From: Eubacteriales bacterium SKADARSKE-1
Lineage (GTDB): Bacteria; Bacillota; Clostridia; Oscillospirales; Acutalibacteraceae
NCBI GenBank assembly: GCA_030920305.1
Contig: JARLUB010000005.1
Location: forward strand, 1 to 64,000
Direction: 5' to 3'
Length of the DNA stretch: 64,000 bases
Positions 27,250-37,187 of the stretch are shown here, piece by piece; positions within the stretch are counted from its first letter, which is position 1, and each line of letters opens with the position of its first letter. The position numbers and the translations under genes were made by a program. The notes under the pieces were generated by a model. It saw only the letters and a list, made by a program, of their open reading frames with translations, did not search any database and had not been told where the DNA came from.

Positions 27250-28677
27250 TTACCCCATACCTGTAAGCTTAATAAAAAAATACAGGCAAGCTGGTGTCGA
27301 GCAAATAGCAAAATTAATCGCTGCTCTAACCCAAACCATCGTTCTAATACTCGTAACACTTTCTTGCTTTATTAGCATTCCTTGAACTGAATCTTTCCGT
27401 TTTAATAAAGAATAATAATTATATACTGCAAACACTATAATACTTGCAACAAATATTCCTAGTAAGGTTGATCCAATATAAGAGCGTACATTCTCACTTT
27501 TAATAGCTACAGCCAAAATAGTACCTATACTATAATGCACACAATGTTCCGAAACCTTCCCTAAAACTTTTGATAATAAGAAATTATTTATATTAGTCAT
27601 CTCGTAGACAAAGCCCCAGCTAAGCATTAAGGACAGCGCAAAACTTCCAGACAAAAGTGTCTCTATTAATATATTATTTTTTATATTATCTTGATGTGCA
27701 AAGGTTAATATACAAAGATATGGAATCAATAATATAATCCACTGAGGGTGTGTAAGTGAGCAGGTAAATAGTATCACCATTGCTAAAAAAGAAATATAAA
27801 TAGGACGAATTTTTAAGGTCTCATCCCATTTTTTCAAATAGCAATAAAAACACAGACATACCATTGCAACAACAAATATAGAAACTTCGCTAGTAACTAG
27901 AGGCCATTTGTTTTTGAATAAATATCCCATTAGTCCTGTATGAAGATTTTTTTCCTGTTGTGGCATTGGATGAAAAATAAGAAATGAAAGAATATAAACA
28001 CTACCACTGCAGATTAATAATGCTAAGATTCTAAGTATCCGTTTTTCCTTCAAAAGTAATAGTGGAATAAATATAAACAAAGCAAATAGCTTAAGAGAAA
28101 TGGCAAGTGCAAAGAACAACACAAACCTCTTGGTATAACCTTTTAAATAATAAAATATTCCCATTAACGTAAAAAAAACTGAAATTATATCATACCCTGC
28201 TTGAATACAAATTGTAAGCATAACAAGACAGCAAGAAAGAAAATAAAAAGCACTCCATAGCGCATTTTTTATATTAAGTTCTTTGCATATTTTATAGATA
28301 AGAAAAGCTGTGCCTAAAATAAAAGGAATTAAAATGCATTTTGAATATAAAATCAACCAACTTGAATTCATAATACCTATGCTAAAAAGCTTGCCGATTA
28401 CCCAAACTGGGAAATTCCAAATTGCAAATATTGCATACATTGGAAATGGATATATTGCTCCAACTGCATCTATATAATAGTCTAAAAATCTTCCAGCAAA
28501 TAAAGAATCCCAAAATATTATTCCATGCTGTGTTGTTGCAATAATATCACTAAAACAGCTTGTTAAAAACAGTAATAAAAATATTACTCCTAAAATAATC
28601 CACTCTATATTATGAATTTTATCATCATTGAGACAAGATTTTTTCATAGCAGAAAAGCGATCTTTTACCCTATTCAT
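27250..28677 (-). CDS. polytopic membrane protein, GT-C glycosyltransferase-like
   Basis: A 475-residue protein with about ten to twelve hydrophobic segments. The layout fits a lipid-linked-sugar GT-C transferase: an extracytoplasmic first loop with acidic residues (WDSLFAGRFLDYYID), then alternating helices. I cannot identify a donor or a catalytic Asp with certainty. It is the last gene of a run of polysaccharide genes on the same strand, 55 bases after the 750-residue glycosyltransferase, which supports a role in decorating the exported polymer. Confidence 0.55.
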   Translation of the reverse strand: MNRVKDRFSAMKKSCLNDDKIHNIEWIILGVIFLLLFLTSCFSDIIATTQHGIIFWDSLFAGRFLDYYIDAVGAIYPFPMYAIFAIWNFPVWVIGKLFSIGIMNSSWLILYSKCILIPFILGTAFLIYKICKELNIKNALWSAFYFLSCCLVMLTICIQAGYDIISVFFTLMGIFYYLKGYTKRFVLFFALAISLKLFALFIFIPLLLLKEKRILRILALLICSGSVYILSFLIFHPMPQQEKNLHTGLMGYLFKNKWPLVTSEVSIFVVAMVCLCFYCYLKKWDETLKIRPIYISFLAMVILFTCSLTHPQWIILLIPYLCILTFAHQDNIKNNILIETLLSGSFALSLMLSWGFVYEMTNINNFLLSKVLGKVSEHCVHYSIGTILAVAIKSENVRSYIGSTLLGIFVASIIVFAVYNYYSLLKRKDSVQGMLIKQESVTSIRTMVWVRAAINFAICSTPACLYFFIKLTGMG

Positions 28678-28732
28678 AATCTTCTACCCACACTTCTTAA
28701 CTTATTCTTATTAATTAATGACAAGTTTTATC

Positions 28733-30985
28733 TTACTCATAAAGCTTTAAAATATCCTCCCTTATATTCTCCCATGAACGAGATTTTGCTAATTCTTGCC
28801 CGTTTTCATAAAGAGTATCTCTAAGATTTGAGTCTTTACAAATACGCTCAATTGCCTCAACAGCTGCTTTTACATCTCCAGGTTTATAAATAAGGCAGTT
28901 TTCCTCATTAACTAAATACTCAGAACTGCCTTCATTAAATGCAACTACTGCAAAGCCTCCTGTTGCTATCATTTCTAGTGGAGGATATGAAAAGCTTTCT
29001 AAAAGGCTAGATTTCAATAAAATATGGCATTGTCTGTATACATCCGCTACCTTCTCATATTTTACCTTATGCAAGAACTTGTCCACTTTATAAAAAGACT
29101 TTGCCGTTCCGTTATACGACATATACCAAATCTCAAATTTATTGGGATCTAATTGATTGGCAATTTTAAAGCTTTCATCTACATTTTTATAATCGACTTG
29201 ACTATCTCCCTCAATTAAAATCCGAATTTTTCCATTAAAGTCTCTCTTTTGGGGATAAAATTGTTTTACGTCTAACCCATTTGGAGCATAGCGTGCATCT
29301 TTTTCAAAATTATTTTTTAGCCACCTTTGGCACCATTTAGAAATAGTTAAATATTGAATTGGCACTAAAGTTGCATAAGTCTTATTAGCTAGATATCTAA
29401 GTGGTGTATTACTGGGGTAAAAGTCTGTTTCAAAATTTTGCACTAAATAATATTGTTTTTTTACTGTATTATTAAAAAAAGTAAGGTCAGCCGTCGTCCA
29501 CATAGTTGCAACATAGCGGTCAATAAAACCATACTTAGGGCTTTTGAGTTGTAATACGGGAAACGAATGTTTCTCAAATTTGAACCAATCAGGAACAACT
29601 TCAGCATCTACAAGCAAGGTAACATCAAAACCTGCATCTTGCAAAAACACACAGTGTTTAAGTGCCACCATAATTCCGCCCGAAATATTCAATGATGGAA
29701 GTGCCATCATAATATTGGGTTTATAACTTTTTCTAATATACTTTGCAAGAGGAAATCCTGTATACATGGTTAAACAATGCTCGCTACAATACTTATATGC
29801 TGCATTTGCAATTTGATTTCTAAAACCTTCATCATCTACCATTTTGGTTAAAGCTTCATACCAATCTTGTTCTGTTTTACAAAGCACTCCAGTTTCATTA
29901 TTTTTTATCATTTCAGAAAAAGCTCCAACATCACTTGCAATCGTAGGCACCTTAACCAAAGAAGCCTCAACCCACTTATTTTCAGATTTAGCTTCATTGA
30001 AAATAGTATCTTTAAGAGGAACAATATTAATATCAACCGAAGCAATCTTTTGCGGTAAACACTTCCAGTCAGAAAAAGGAATTGTCCTTAATCTATTTTT
30101 GAAAGGTATTAATGCCTTGGGTATATCCAATTCTCCCATCAAATGAAGTTCTACATTGGGCTTTTCTGACATCACTCGTACAATCACCGGGAGCAGAAAA
30201 TTAAAATCATCATTATGAGTTATACTTCCACTAAAATAACCTATTCTTATTTGTTTCCTCCGTTGAGCTACCATTAAGCATGCCTTTTTGAAATGCTTCC
30301 TTTCCTCTTTATTCATTTCATTCTTGTTTTTATTGGGCAATATATCACGTTCATGCCATGCCTTTTCTGATATTTCTCTCATCGTTTCTGATGCTGTGTT
30401 TCGGTTAATAAAAACTTCGCCTGGTACATAATTTGAAAGCTCAGTAGCTAAACGTTTTGTTGTTGTAATTGCTGCTTCACAAAGCTGCAACGTTTTCCCC
30501 ATTCTTTTAACGCCTTCATCATAAAGTTTTCGATCAGATTTTGTCATCGCATCAAGATACTTTAATTTGTCAGTATACTTAGTATCTACTACTAGATCAT
30601 CAATATCAAAAAGTACAGTCTTGTTTAATTTTTTAGCTTTTTTTATAAATTTTCCAACCACCTCAGTATATGGACAACGGAAAAAAATAAAAACTCGTGC
30701 ACACCTTAAGTAATCAAGATTTAAATTTCCATAAAAAACTTCTGAGCTAAAAATCCCATTTGCTAAGAGTTGCTCTTTTTGATGTGTAATTCTATACCTT
30801 ATTGGATGTGGAACATCTAAACCACATCCATTAACAAATATGACATCGAAGTAGTCTTTACAAACATGTTTTTGAATAGATCTTTGCTCAAAAAATGATT
30901 TAATATAAATAAATGTTTTTTTTATTAATGGGAAAAAACCTTCCTCCTTAAATGTTTCTTTTACTTTACTCATCAACTGCAACAT
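28733..30985 (-). CDS. bimodular GT-B glycosyltransferase
   Basis: A 750-residue cytoplasmic protein with two GT-B-type modules. The first (about 1-420) carries LFDIDDLVVDTKY and a C-terminal half with SENKWVEASLVKVPTIAS. The second (about 425-750) has LPSLNISGGIMVALKHC and the GT4 signature ESFSYPPLEMIATGG (E-x7-E). Such tandem transferases assemble repeat units of rhamnan-type or O-antigen-like polymers. I chose ATG 30985, five bases after GGAGG; an ATG at 30997 would place that site inside the gene. Sugar specificity is unknown. Confidence 0.85.
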   Translation of the reverse strand: MLQLMSKVKETFKEEGFFPLIKKTFIYIKSFFEQRSIQKHVCKDYFDVIFVNGCGLDVPHPIRYRITHQKEQLLANGIFSSEVFYGNLNLDYLRCARVFIFFRCPYTEVVGKFIKKAKKLNKTVLFDIDDLVVDTKYTDKLKYLDAMTKSDRKLYDEGVKRMGKTLQLCEAAITTTKRLATELSNYVPGEVFINRNTASETMREISEKAWHERDILPNKNKNEMNKEERKHFKKACLMVAQRRKQIRIGYFSGSITHNDDFNFLLPVIVRVMSEKPNVELHLMGELDIPKALIPFKNRLRTIPFSDWKCLPQKIASVDINIVPLKDTIFNEAKSENKWVEASLVKVPTIASDVGAFSEMIKNNETGVLCKTEQDWYEALTKMVDDEGFRNQIANAAYKYCSEHCLTMYTGFPLAKYIRKSYKPNIMMALPSLNISGGIMVALKHCVFLQDAGFDVTLLVDAEVVPDWFKFEKHSFPVLQLKSPKYGFIDRYVATMWTTADLTFFNNTVKKQYYLVQNFETDFYPSNTPLRYLANKTYATLVPIQYLTISKWCQRWLKNNFEKDARYAPNGLDVKQFYPQKRDFNGKIRILIEGDSQVDYKNVDESFKIANQLDPNKFEIWYMSYNGTAKSFYKVDKFLHKVKYEKVADVYRQCHILLKSSLLESFSYPPLEMIATGGFAVVAFNEGSSEYLVNEENCLIYKPGDVKAAVEAIERICKDSNLRDTLYENGQELAKSRSWENIREDILKLYE

Positions 30986-31021
30986 AGTGCCCTCCATAAT
31001 AAATTGTTTATCAAAATAAGT

Positions 31022-32701
31022 TCAGATCAAATTAAAATTTACTAGATTAGGATTACAATATAAATCATCCTGCTTTAAATATTTACTCCAAACTTTAATA
31101 AAATTTTTTGTATATTCTAAGCTTGGTTCATTTTGTGGTGAAAGATTAAAATAAGTTTTAGCAAAAGGAGTCCATAATACATTTAATTTTTTTTCTATTA
31201 ACTTAAGTCCCATGTCAACTCCCTCATATTCTGGCATATTATCAGAAAATCCTCCAGTATTTTTCAGCACCTGCTTTTTTATCATAAAACAGCCTGCCCA
31301 TAACCCTGTAGTATTTCTTACATGGCATAAGCAAGCTTCATAACCCTGATTATCACTATGGAGCCCATGGTGCCAATAAATAAGTTTACTTTTAATTTTA
31401 TCGCACAGAGAAATCCCTGCATAAAGGATAGTTTTATTAGCATAGCAGCATTTGCAGCCAACTGCTCCAACGTCTTCACGTTGAGCTAGCATCAACATTT
31501 CCTCTATCCAAGTTGAATTTTCAATATCGCATAAAGCAGCATTTAGCATTATTATGTATTCTCCAGTAGCCTGCTCTATTTTTTTGTTCCAGGCTCTAGC
31601 TGATGATGAGTCCGCTCCAGGCAAAATTGTTAAAATTTCTAGATTTTTATATGAAGTTTTCTTTTGCAAAACCTTAATTGCCATTTCAATTTGGTTCTGA
31701 GTTTTCGCGCTATGAATTATTATCGTTATAAGCGGATTTTCTAAAAGTTCATACGAGACTTTATATAAAGTCTGAAATGGCACAATACTGTCAACGCTAC
31801 CTCTTAAATTGAGTCTCTCAAGTTGCTCACTAACTGCCACTTTCGCTGCATCAACCGCATAAGACTTAGTATTAACATTAAACGAAACAGAGCCCTTATG
31901 AACTCGCCAGTAATACAATACCTTTGAAATATGAACTATTGATTTAGCATGCTCAGTTAACCTAAGCACCATATCATGGTCTTGGCTGCCATCACATTTG
32001 CTTCTGTAGGTCCCCACTTCATCTAAAAGTTTTCTGCTATAAGTGTTAAAATGACAAATATAGTTGTGTGCCCTTAATTCGTCTGCAGAAAAACCTGGTT
32101 TAAAGTTCGGGTCATGAATTTTATCTACAGCTTCAAAAAATTTTGCTTCATCTGTGTAAACAAAGTCAGCATTTTTTTCTTCAATAGCCTTCATACTTTC
32201 AAAGAATGCCGATGGGTGTAATATGTCATCATGATCTAAAATTGAAATAAAATCGCCTGTAGATAAAGACAAACATTCATTTGTATTTTCAGAAATACCC
32301 TTGTTTTCTGAGAGTTTTTTATATTTAATGCGGTCGTCAGTTGCAGCAAAATCTTTACAAATTTTTTCAACATATTTATGGTTTTCATCACTTGCATCGG
32401 CTAAACAAAGCTCAAAATTTTTATAAGTCTGATTTCTAACTGATGAAATCATATCAATTAAAAATTGTTCCGGTGTATTATAAAGTGGCGTCAAAATACT
32501 AAAAGTGAGTGGTTTTTTAAAAATATAGTTTCGTTGTTTTTCAAGTTGATCTTTCGAAACAATATGAAACTCTTTATATTCTTTTCTTTTTTTTATACCT
32601 TTTAATTTACTATAAACACGGTGGGCCGTCGCGAGAATTCCAATTTGGAATAACATAGCTATTCCCTTTTTAATATACACTAATAAGTGGCTAATCCCCA
32701 C
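31022..32701 (-). CDS. bimodular GT2 glycosyltransferase
   Basis: About 559 residues. After an N-terminal amphipathic region the first GT-A domain starts SILTPLYNTPEQFLIDMI and carries ILDHDDILHP, the metal-binding acidic motif. The second (from LITIIIHSAKTQ) has MLNAALCDIENSTW where DxD would be expected, so it may be inactive. A GTG at 32701 with GGGAGG 7 bases upstream is my start; the frame is open to 32797, where it would overlap the ATPase gene. It belongs with the ABC exporter genes directly upstream. Confidence 0.85.
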   Translation of the reverse strand: MGISHLLVYIKKGIAMLFQIGILATAHRVYSKLKGIKKRKEYKEFHIVSKDQLEKQRNYIFKKPLTFSILTPLYNTPEQFLIDMISSVRNQTYKNFELCLADASDENHKYVEKICKDFAATDDRIKYKKLSENKGISENTNECLSLSTGDFISILDHDDILHPSAFFESMKAIEEKNADFVYTDEAKFFEAVDKIHDPNFKPGFSADELRAHNYICHFNTYSRKLLDEVGTYRSKCDGSQDHDMVLRLTEHAKSIVHISKVLYYWRVHKGSVSFNVNTKSYAVDAAKVAVSEQLERLNLRGSVDSIVPFQTLYKVSYELLENPLITIIIHSAKTQNQIEMAIKVLQKKTSYKNLEILTILPGADSSSARAWNKKIEQATGEYIIMLNAALCDIENSTWIEEMLMLAQREDVGAVGCKCCYANKTILYAGISLCDKIKSKLIYWHHGLHSDNQGYEACLCHVRNTTGLWAGCFMIKKQVLKNTGGFSDNMPEYEGVDMGLKLIEKKLNVLWTPFAKTYFNLSPQNEPSLEYTKNFIKVWSKYLKQDDLYCNPNLVNFNLI

Positions 32702-32756
32702 AATAAAGCCTCCCATAAAAATAAAACTTACAAAATCATTAATTAAAAGCTGTAAA

Positions 32757-33485
32757 TTAAGTGTTCTTATATGCATCACAAACAGCCTGACTGTCACCTA
32801 TCATTCGAATGCCTCCATGTTCTAACCACAGGCAGTGTTGGCACAATCTTTCAATTTGATCTATAGAATGGCTAACAATAATAACCGTTGTATTGCTATT
32901 CATAATGTCATTAATGCGCCTTTCACACTTTTCTTGAAATTTAAAATCTCCAACGGATAAAATCTCATCAACAATTAAAATATCCGGTGTAGTCATTGTA
33001 GCAATAGCAAAACCAATTCTTGCAACCATACCAGAAGAATAATTTTTCATTGGTGTATCTAAAAAGTCACGCATCTCTGAAAATTCAACAATCTCGTCAA
33101 ATCGCTCATCCATAAATTTTTTAGAAAAACCTAAAACCGAACCGTTAAGATATATATTTTCTCGAGCAGTCAATTCCATATCAAATCCAGCACCAAGTTC
33201 AATAAGCGGTGCAATAGTTCCGTGTGTTTTTACATTTCCTTTTGTAGGCCTCATTATTCCCGAAATTAATTTTAACAAAGTAGACTTTCCCGAACCATTA
33301 AGGCCAACTATACCAAATACATCACCTTGTTCTATTTTAAAAGATATATCATGAAGAACTACAAAGTCCTCAAATCGTAATTCTTTTCTTACCATTTTCA
33401 AAAAATATTCCTTTAACGTAGTCAACCTTTCTTTGCTCATGTTAAAGTGCATTTCAAGACTTTTTACCTCGACTGATAGCGCCAA
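32757..33485 (-). CDS. polysaccharide ABC transporter ATP-binding protein
   Basis: A 242-residue ATPase of the Wzt/TagH/RgpD type. Walker A is GLNGSGKST, the signature is NYSSGMVARIGFA (a degenerate LSGGQ typical of this subfamily) and Walker B is ILIVDEILSVGD. It has no C-terminal carbohydrate-binding domain, so export is probably not coupled to a capped glycan end as in some Wzt systems. I chose a TTG at 33485, 11 bases after AAGGAG, giving MALSVEVKSLEMHFN, which matches how relatives begin; the frame is open to 33593. Confidence 0.9.
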   Translation of the reverse strand: MALSVEVKSLEMHFNMSKERLTTLKEYFLKMVRKELRFEDFVVLHDISFKIEQGDVFGIVGLNGSGKSTLLKLISGIMRPTKGNVKTHGTIAPLIELGAGFDMELTARENIYLNGSVLGFSKKFMDERFDEIVEFSEMRDFLDTPMKNYSSGMVARIGFAIATMTTPDILIVDEILSVGDFKFQEKCERRINDIMNSNTTVIIVSHSIDQIERLCQHCLWLEHGGIRMIGDSQAVCDAYKNT

Positions 33486-33549
33486 ACAAATTTCAACTCC
33501 TTTTATTTTTTTAACAACAAAACATTCTTTAGTTAATAATAAAACAAAA

Positions 33550-34350
33550 CTAAATATATAATATAAAATTACGTTGAGCTCTATTAAATACAAACACGCC
33601 CAATATAAAAAATCCCACTGAAAAAGTCACACATATTAAGTTCCAGGTAAGATCTGGTACAATCCCATACATCACGACACTGCGAAAATATTCTACATAA
33701 TAATACATAGGATTGCATCTAATAATATTGTAAACTAAAGTAGACCCTTTAACTAAAGACACTGGATAAATAATTGGCGTTGCGTACATCCAAATTGTAA
33801 GCACAACACTATATAAATGCAGTAAATCACGAAAATAAACACTTAAAGCAGATAATATTAAACTCACACCAATAGCAAACACAAAACAATATAAAATTGG
33901 TACCCAGAACAATATTATTGTCCAGCTTGGTACAACAGACTGAAATAACATTACAATAACTACGGCAATTAATGAAAACAAAAAGTTTATTAATGCAAAC
34001 ATACATTTTTCAAGGGGAAAAATGTACTTTGGAATATACACTTTTTTAATTAGTGGAGCTGAGTCTATCACTGAATTTAAAGACATAAATGTAGCGTCAG
34101 AAAAAAAATTCCACATTGCTACACCTACAATATAATAAACTGGAAAATTTTCAACCTTTATTTTTAAAAGTAGCCCAAAAACTTGTGTAATTACAAGCAT
34201 CATTAACAATGGATTTAAAACGCTCCACGCTATTCCTAAAATTGAACGTCGATACTTTAGCTTAATATCTCGCTCTGTTAAATTCTGCAAAAGTGGTAAA
34301 AAACGCTTAAATTTTTTGAAAAACAAATTGAATCTGCCCGTGCTTTTCAC
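33550..34350 (-). CDS. polysaccharide ABC-2 type permease
   Basis: A 266-residue six-helix permease of the Wzm/TagG/RgpC type. TERDIKLKYRRSILGIAWSV is the hallmark N-terminal amphipathic motif, and MYATPIIYPVS lies in the fifth helix region. The start is GTG 34350 with AGGAGG exactly 7 bases upstream. With the ATPase it should export a surface polysaccharide (rhamnan, teichoic acid or similar) made by the glycosyltransferases downstream. First gene of the cluster. Confidence 0.92.
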   Translation of the reverse strand: MKSTGRFNLFFKKFKRFLPLLQNLTERDIKLKYRRSILGIAWSVLNPLLMMLVITQVFGLLLKIKVENFPVYYIVGVAMWNFFSDATFMSLNSVIDSAPLIKKVYIPKYIFPLEKCMFALINFLFSLIAVVIVMLFQSVVPSWTIILFWVPILYCFVFAIGVSLILSALSVYFRDLLHLYSVVLTIWMYATPIIYPVSLVKGSTLVYNIIRCNPMYYYVEYFRSVVMYGIVPDLTWNLICVTFSVGFFILGVFVFNRAQRNFILYI

Positions 34351-34809
34351 GAATTTTCCTCCTAATTTAGACATATTAATTTTAAAAATCTTCTGCTTTC
34401 CATAAAAAAAAATTATATGTTTTTTTATGTGAATTGTCAAGTTACTGCAATTGCAGGGTGTAACAAATAAAAAATTAAATAAGATCTATAAAACTAAAAT
34501 AAGACTTTAATTTTGAAAAAAGCATTTTAGATTTATTAAGAACTTTTACTAAAGTGACTGGCACATTTTAACTATTTTAATTTACCTGTCTTCATTTTTT
34601 TAAGGCAGGTTTTTTAATTATCACTCTTTCAATTTAATTTGCTCAGTTTGAAATTGCCTCTACCTATATGCTAATTAAACTACAAAATGGTGTGGCCCCT
34701 TTTGTTGGTAAAAAATTAAATTAAGTAAAAAAAACTCAAGAATAAAAGCCCCTAAAATCCATACTTTTAAACCCTTGCGATTTATCAAAACTTTTTCAAA
34801 CTATTAAAG
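34351..34809. other. intergenic region between folK and the polysaccharide cluster
   Basis: No coding frame is convincing. It holds the imperfect inverted repeat GTTAC...GTAAC near 34441-34464 and an isolated plus-strand terminator at 34584 with no gene before it. Confidence 0.45.
34584..34616 (+). terminator. orphan plus-strand terminator
   Basis: ACCTGTCTT pairs with AAGGCAGGT (34584-34610) and is followed by six T. Flanking genes run on the other strand, so it may end a short untranslated RNA or be a relic. Confidence 0.65.
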
Positions 34810-35289
34810 CTACCTGTAAAACTCAACCCCAGATTTGTCAATGGCTTTATATTCCTTATGAAAGTCAAAGCCTAATATATTTTTATCAACACAAATATCA
34901 GATAAAGGAACCATGACAAAAGCACGCTCACGAATTCTTGGGTGGGGCAAAACTAAATCATCAGTGTCGCTTTTTTCTCCTTCATATAAAAGTAAATCTA
35001 TATCTATTACTCTTGAAGAATTTTTAAAAGTTCTTTGCCTTCCCATTGCAGCCTCAATTCCTAGACAGGCGCCAAGTAAAGTCTGCGCTTGTAATTTTGT
35101 TTCGATTTTTACACAACAATTTAAATAATCTTCTTGTTTATCCGGTACCATAAATGGTTTAGTTATGTATTTTTTTGAAACTTCAATGACTTTTGTTTTT
35201 GGTAAGCTTTTAATAGCTAAAATTGCATTTGCAATGTTAAGTTCTCGGTCACCCAAGTTTGTTCCCAACGATAAAATCGCCTGCTTCAA
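34810..35289 (-). CDS. folK: HPPK, 6-hydroxymethyl-dihydropterin pyrophosphokinase
   Basis: A 159-residue enzyme that transfers pyrophosphate from ATP to the pterin in folate synthesis. Motifs: SLGTNLGDRELN, GRQRTFKNSSRVIDIDLLLY (signature) and LPHPRIRERAFVMVPL. The TTG start follows the folB stop directly. Last gene of folE-folP-folB-folK. Confidence 0.95.
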   Translation of the reverse strand: MKQAILSLGTNLGDRELNIANAILAIKSLPKTKVIEVSKKYITKPFMVPDKQEDYLNCCVKIETKLQAQTLLGACLGIEAAMGRQRTFKNSSRVIDIDLLLYEGEKSDTDDLVLPHPRIRERAFVMVPLSDICVDKNILGFDFHKEYKAIDKSGVEFYR

Positions 35290-35658
35290 TTAAAAATCAT
35301 CTCTTTTTCTAAAAATTTCAACCGCAACATAATCAAATTCGGCATTAATTGGTGCCATTGGCTTTTTTAATAATATATCAACCTTTAAAAGGCTAGAAAA
35401 ATCCTCAAAAAGTGCTTTGGCAACTTTCGTTGCGGCCCTTTCTATTAAATCATAAGAGCTTTCTGCCATCGCTTTTTTTATAGTTTTTATTGCCTTTGAA
35501 TAGCTTATTGTATCGTCTATACTATCAGTTTTACCAGGCTTTTTTAAATCTCTATATAAAACTACATCTAAAAAAAAGTCTTGCCCATTTTCCTTTTCTT
35601 CTGGGTTTACTCCGTGATATGAAAAAATTTTAAGACTCTTTATAATTATTTTATCCAT
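35290..35658 (-). CDS. folB: dihydroneopterin aldolase
   Basis: A 122-residue enzyme that cleaves dihydroneopterin to the hydroxymethyl-pterin used by FolK. FSYHGVNPEEKENGQDFFLD and the active-site region with SYDLIERAATKVA are clear. AAAGGA precedes the ATG, and folP ends 33 bases upstream. Confidence 0.93.
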   Translation of the reverse strand: MDKIIIKSLKIFSYHGVNPEEKENGQDFFLDVVLYRDLKKPGKTDSIDDTISYSKAIKTIKKAMAESSYDLIERAATKVAKALFEDFSSLLKVDILLKKPMAPINAEFDYVAVEIFRKRDDF

Positions 35659-35691
35659 TTAACTTTTTCCTTTATCTAAAACATTTCTAAT

Positions 35692-36486
35692 TTATGCATG
35701 CAAAATTGCATCAGTAACTTTTGCCGCAAGCACAGCCTCTTTTACATCATGGACCCTTATAATATCAGCGCCATTTATTATCGCCACTGTATCTGCTGCA
35801 ATTGTTCCAAAAAGACGCTCATTAATTGGCACCTCATCACTTGCTCTACCAATAAATCTCTTTTTCGATAGACCCATCAATATTGCATAATCCTTTACTT
35901 TTAAATCAGCTAAATTCTTTATACATAAAAGATTTTCTTCATATGTTTTTCCAAATCCAATTCCAGGGTCAAAACAAACTCTGGATTTTTCAATTTTATA
36001 TTGTTTAGCTTTTTCTAAAAAGTTTTCAAAAAAAGCTTTCATACTGTCAATTCCTTCATTATGCATAACAATAAGGCCACAGTCAGATTTTAATACAACA
36101 GACAGCATCTCTTCGTTTTTAAATCCTGTCACATCGTTTATTATTGAAGCGCCAAGCTGCAATGCCTCTTTTGCAACCCTGGGGTAATATGTATCAATAG
36201 ATATTGGCACATTAATTTTATTTTGCAGCGCTTTAAGAACTGGTAAAAGCCTTTGGAGCTCTTCATCTGCACTTATCTCCTCGTAGCCAGGCCTTGTAGA
36301 CTGTGCACCAATATCTATAATATCAGCACCAAACTTTTGCATTTCTAATGCATGAAAAATAGCTTTATCGGGAGACTCCCACTTTCCACCATCTGAAAAT
36401 GAATCTGGAGTAACATTTAAAATCCCCATTACATAAGTTTTTTTGCCAAGCAAAAATTTATGGTTTCCTGCTCTAAATACTGACAT
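35692..36486 (-). CDS. folP: dihydropteroate synthase
   Basis: A 264-residue TIM-barrel enzyme that joins p-aminobenzoate to the pterin; it is the sulfonamide target. GILNVTPDSFSDGGKW, DIGAQSTRPGYEEI, SIDTYYPRVAKEAL and DPGIGFGKTYEENL are the diagnostic motifs, and it ends with IRVHDV. The start is ATG 36486, two bases past the folE stop with GGAGG 11 bases upstream; an ATG at 36504 would make that site part of the gene. Confidence 0.96.
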   Translation of the reverse strand: MSVFRAGNHKFLLGKKTYVMGILNVTPDSFSDGGKWESPDKAIFHALEMQKFGADIIDIGAQSTRPGYEEISADEELQRLLPVLKALQNKINVPISIDTYYPRVAKEALQLGASIINDVTGFKNEEMLSVVLKSDCGLIVMHNEGIDSMKAFFENFLEKAKQYKIEKSRVCFDPGIGFGKTYEENLLCIKNLADLKVKDYAILMGLSKKRFIGRASDEVPINERLFGTIAADTVAIINGADIIRVHDVKEAVLAAKVTDAILHA

Positions 36487-36487
36487 A

Positions 36488-37060
36488 TTAATTTCTGCCT
36501 CCATATATTAAATCCATCATTTCAGAGCGTTTTTCATTGTCATTTTTGAAAACTCCTCTTAACGCGATCGACCTGGTTTTTGAGCCAAAACTTTTTACCC
36601 CACGCATGGTCATACATAAATGCTCAGCTTCCATAATAACAGATAGACCATCTGGGTCTAGTTGTTCATACAAAAAATCTGCAATTTGTGATGTGAGCCG
36701 CTCCTGAATTTGTAATCTTTTTGCAAAACAGTCAATTATTCTAGAAAATTTTGAAAGGCCCAGAATTTTACCATCTTTAGGTATATAGGCTATATGTACT
36801 TTCCCGAAAAAAGGCAATATGTGATGCTCACAAACTGAATAAAACGGTATGTCACAAACCGTTATAATTTCATTACTTGGTCCCATTTCATTAAATACTT
36901 TGACGTAATCTTGCGGATCATCATCTGTTCCTGAAAAAATTTCAGAATACATACTGGCAACTCGTTTTGGCGTATCACAAAGGCCTTGCCTTTGCACATC
37001 TTCTCCAATTGCTTCAATTATTTGCGCTATTGCATGTTCAATTTTTTTTTTATCTATCAT
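36488..37060 (-). CDS. folE: GTP cyclohydrolase I
   Basis: A 190-residue enzyme making dihydroneopterin triphosphate from GTP, the first step of folate synthesis. Zinc ligands are in SVCEHHILPF (Cys, His) and AEHLCMTMRGV (Cys). GLSKFSRIIDCFAKRLQIQE forms the conserved core. It opens the operon. No folC or nudix phosphatase gene is in the window. Confidence 0.96.
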   Translation of the reverse strand: MIDKKKIEHAIAQIIEAIGEDVQRQGLCDTPKRVASMYSEIFSGTDDDPQDYVKVFNEMGPSNEIITVCDIPFYSVCEHHILPFFGKVHIAYIPKDGKILGLSKFSRIIDCFAKRLQIQERLTSQIADFLYEQLDPDGLSVIMEAEHLCMTMRGVKSFGSKTRSIALRGVFKNDNEKRSEMMDLIYGGRN

Positions 37061-37187
37061 GAATTTTTCCCTTCCATATTATACTGCAATTAAAAATAAA
37101 TCATATCTAACTTTGTCTACTTAAAAATTGATCATCAAATTAAACTTATTTACATATTAATAATACTAAAATAAAGGAGAAAAATAA

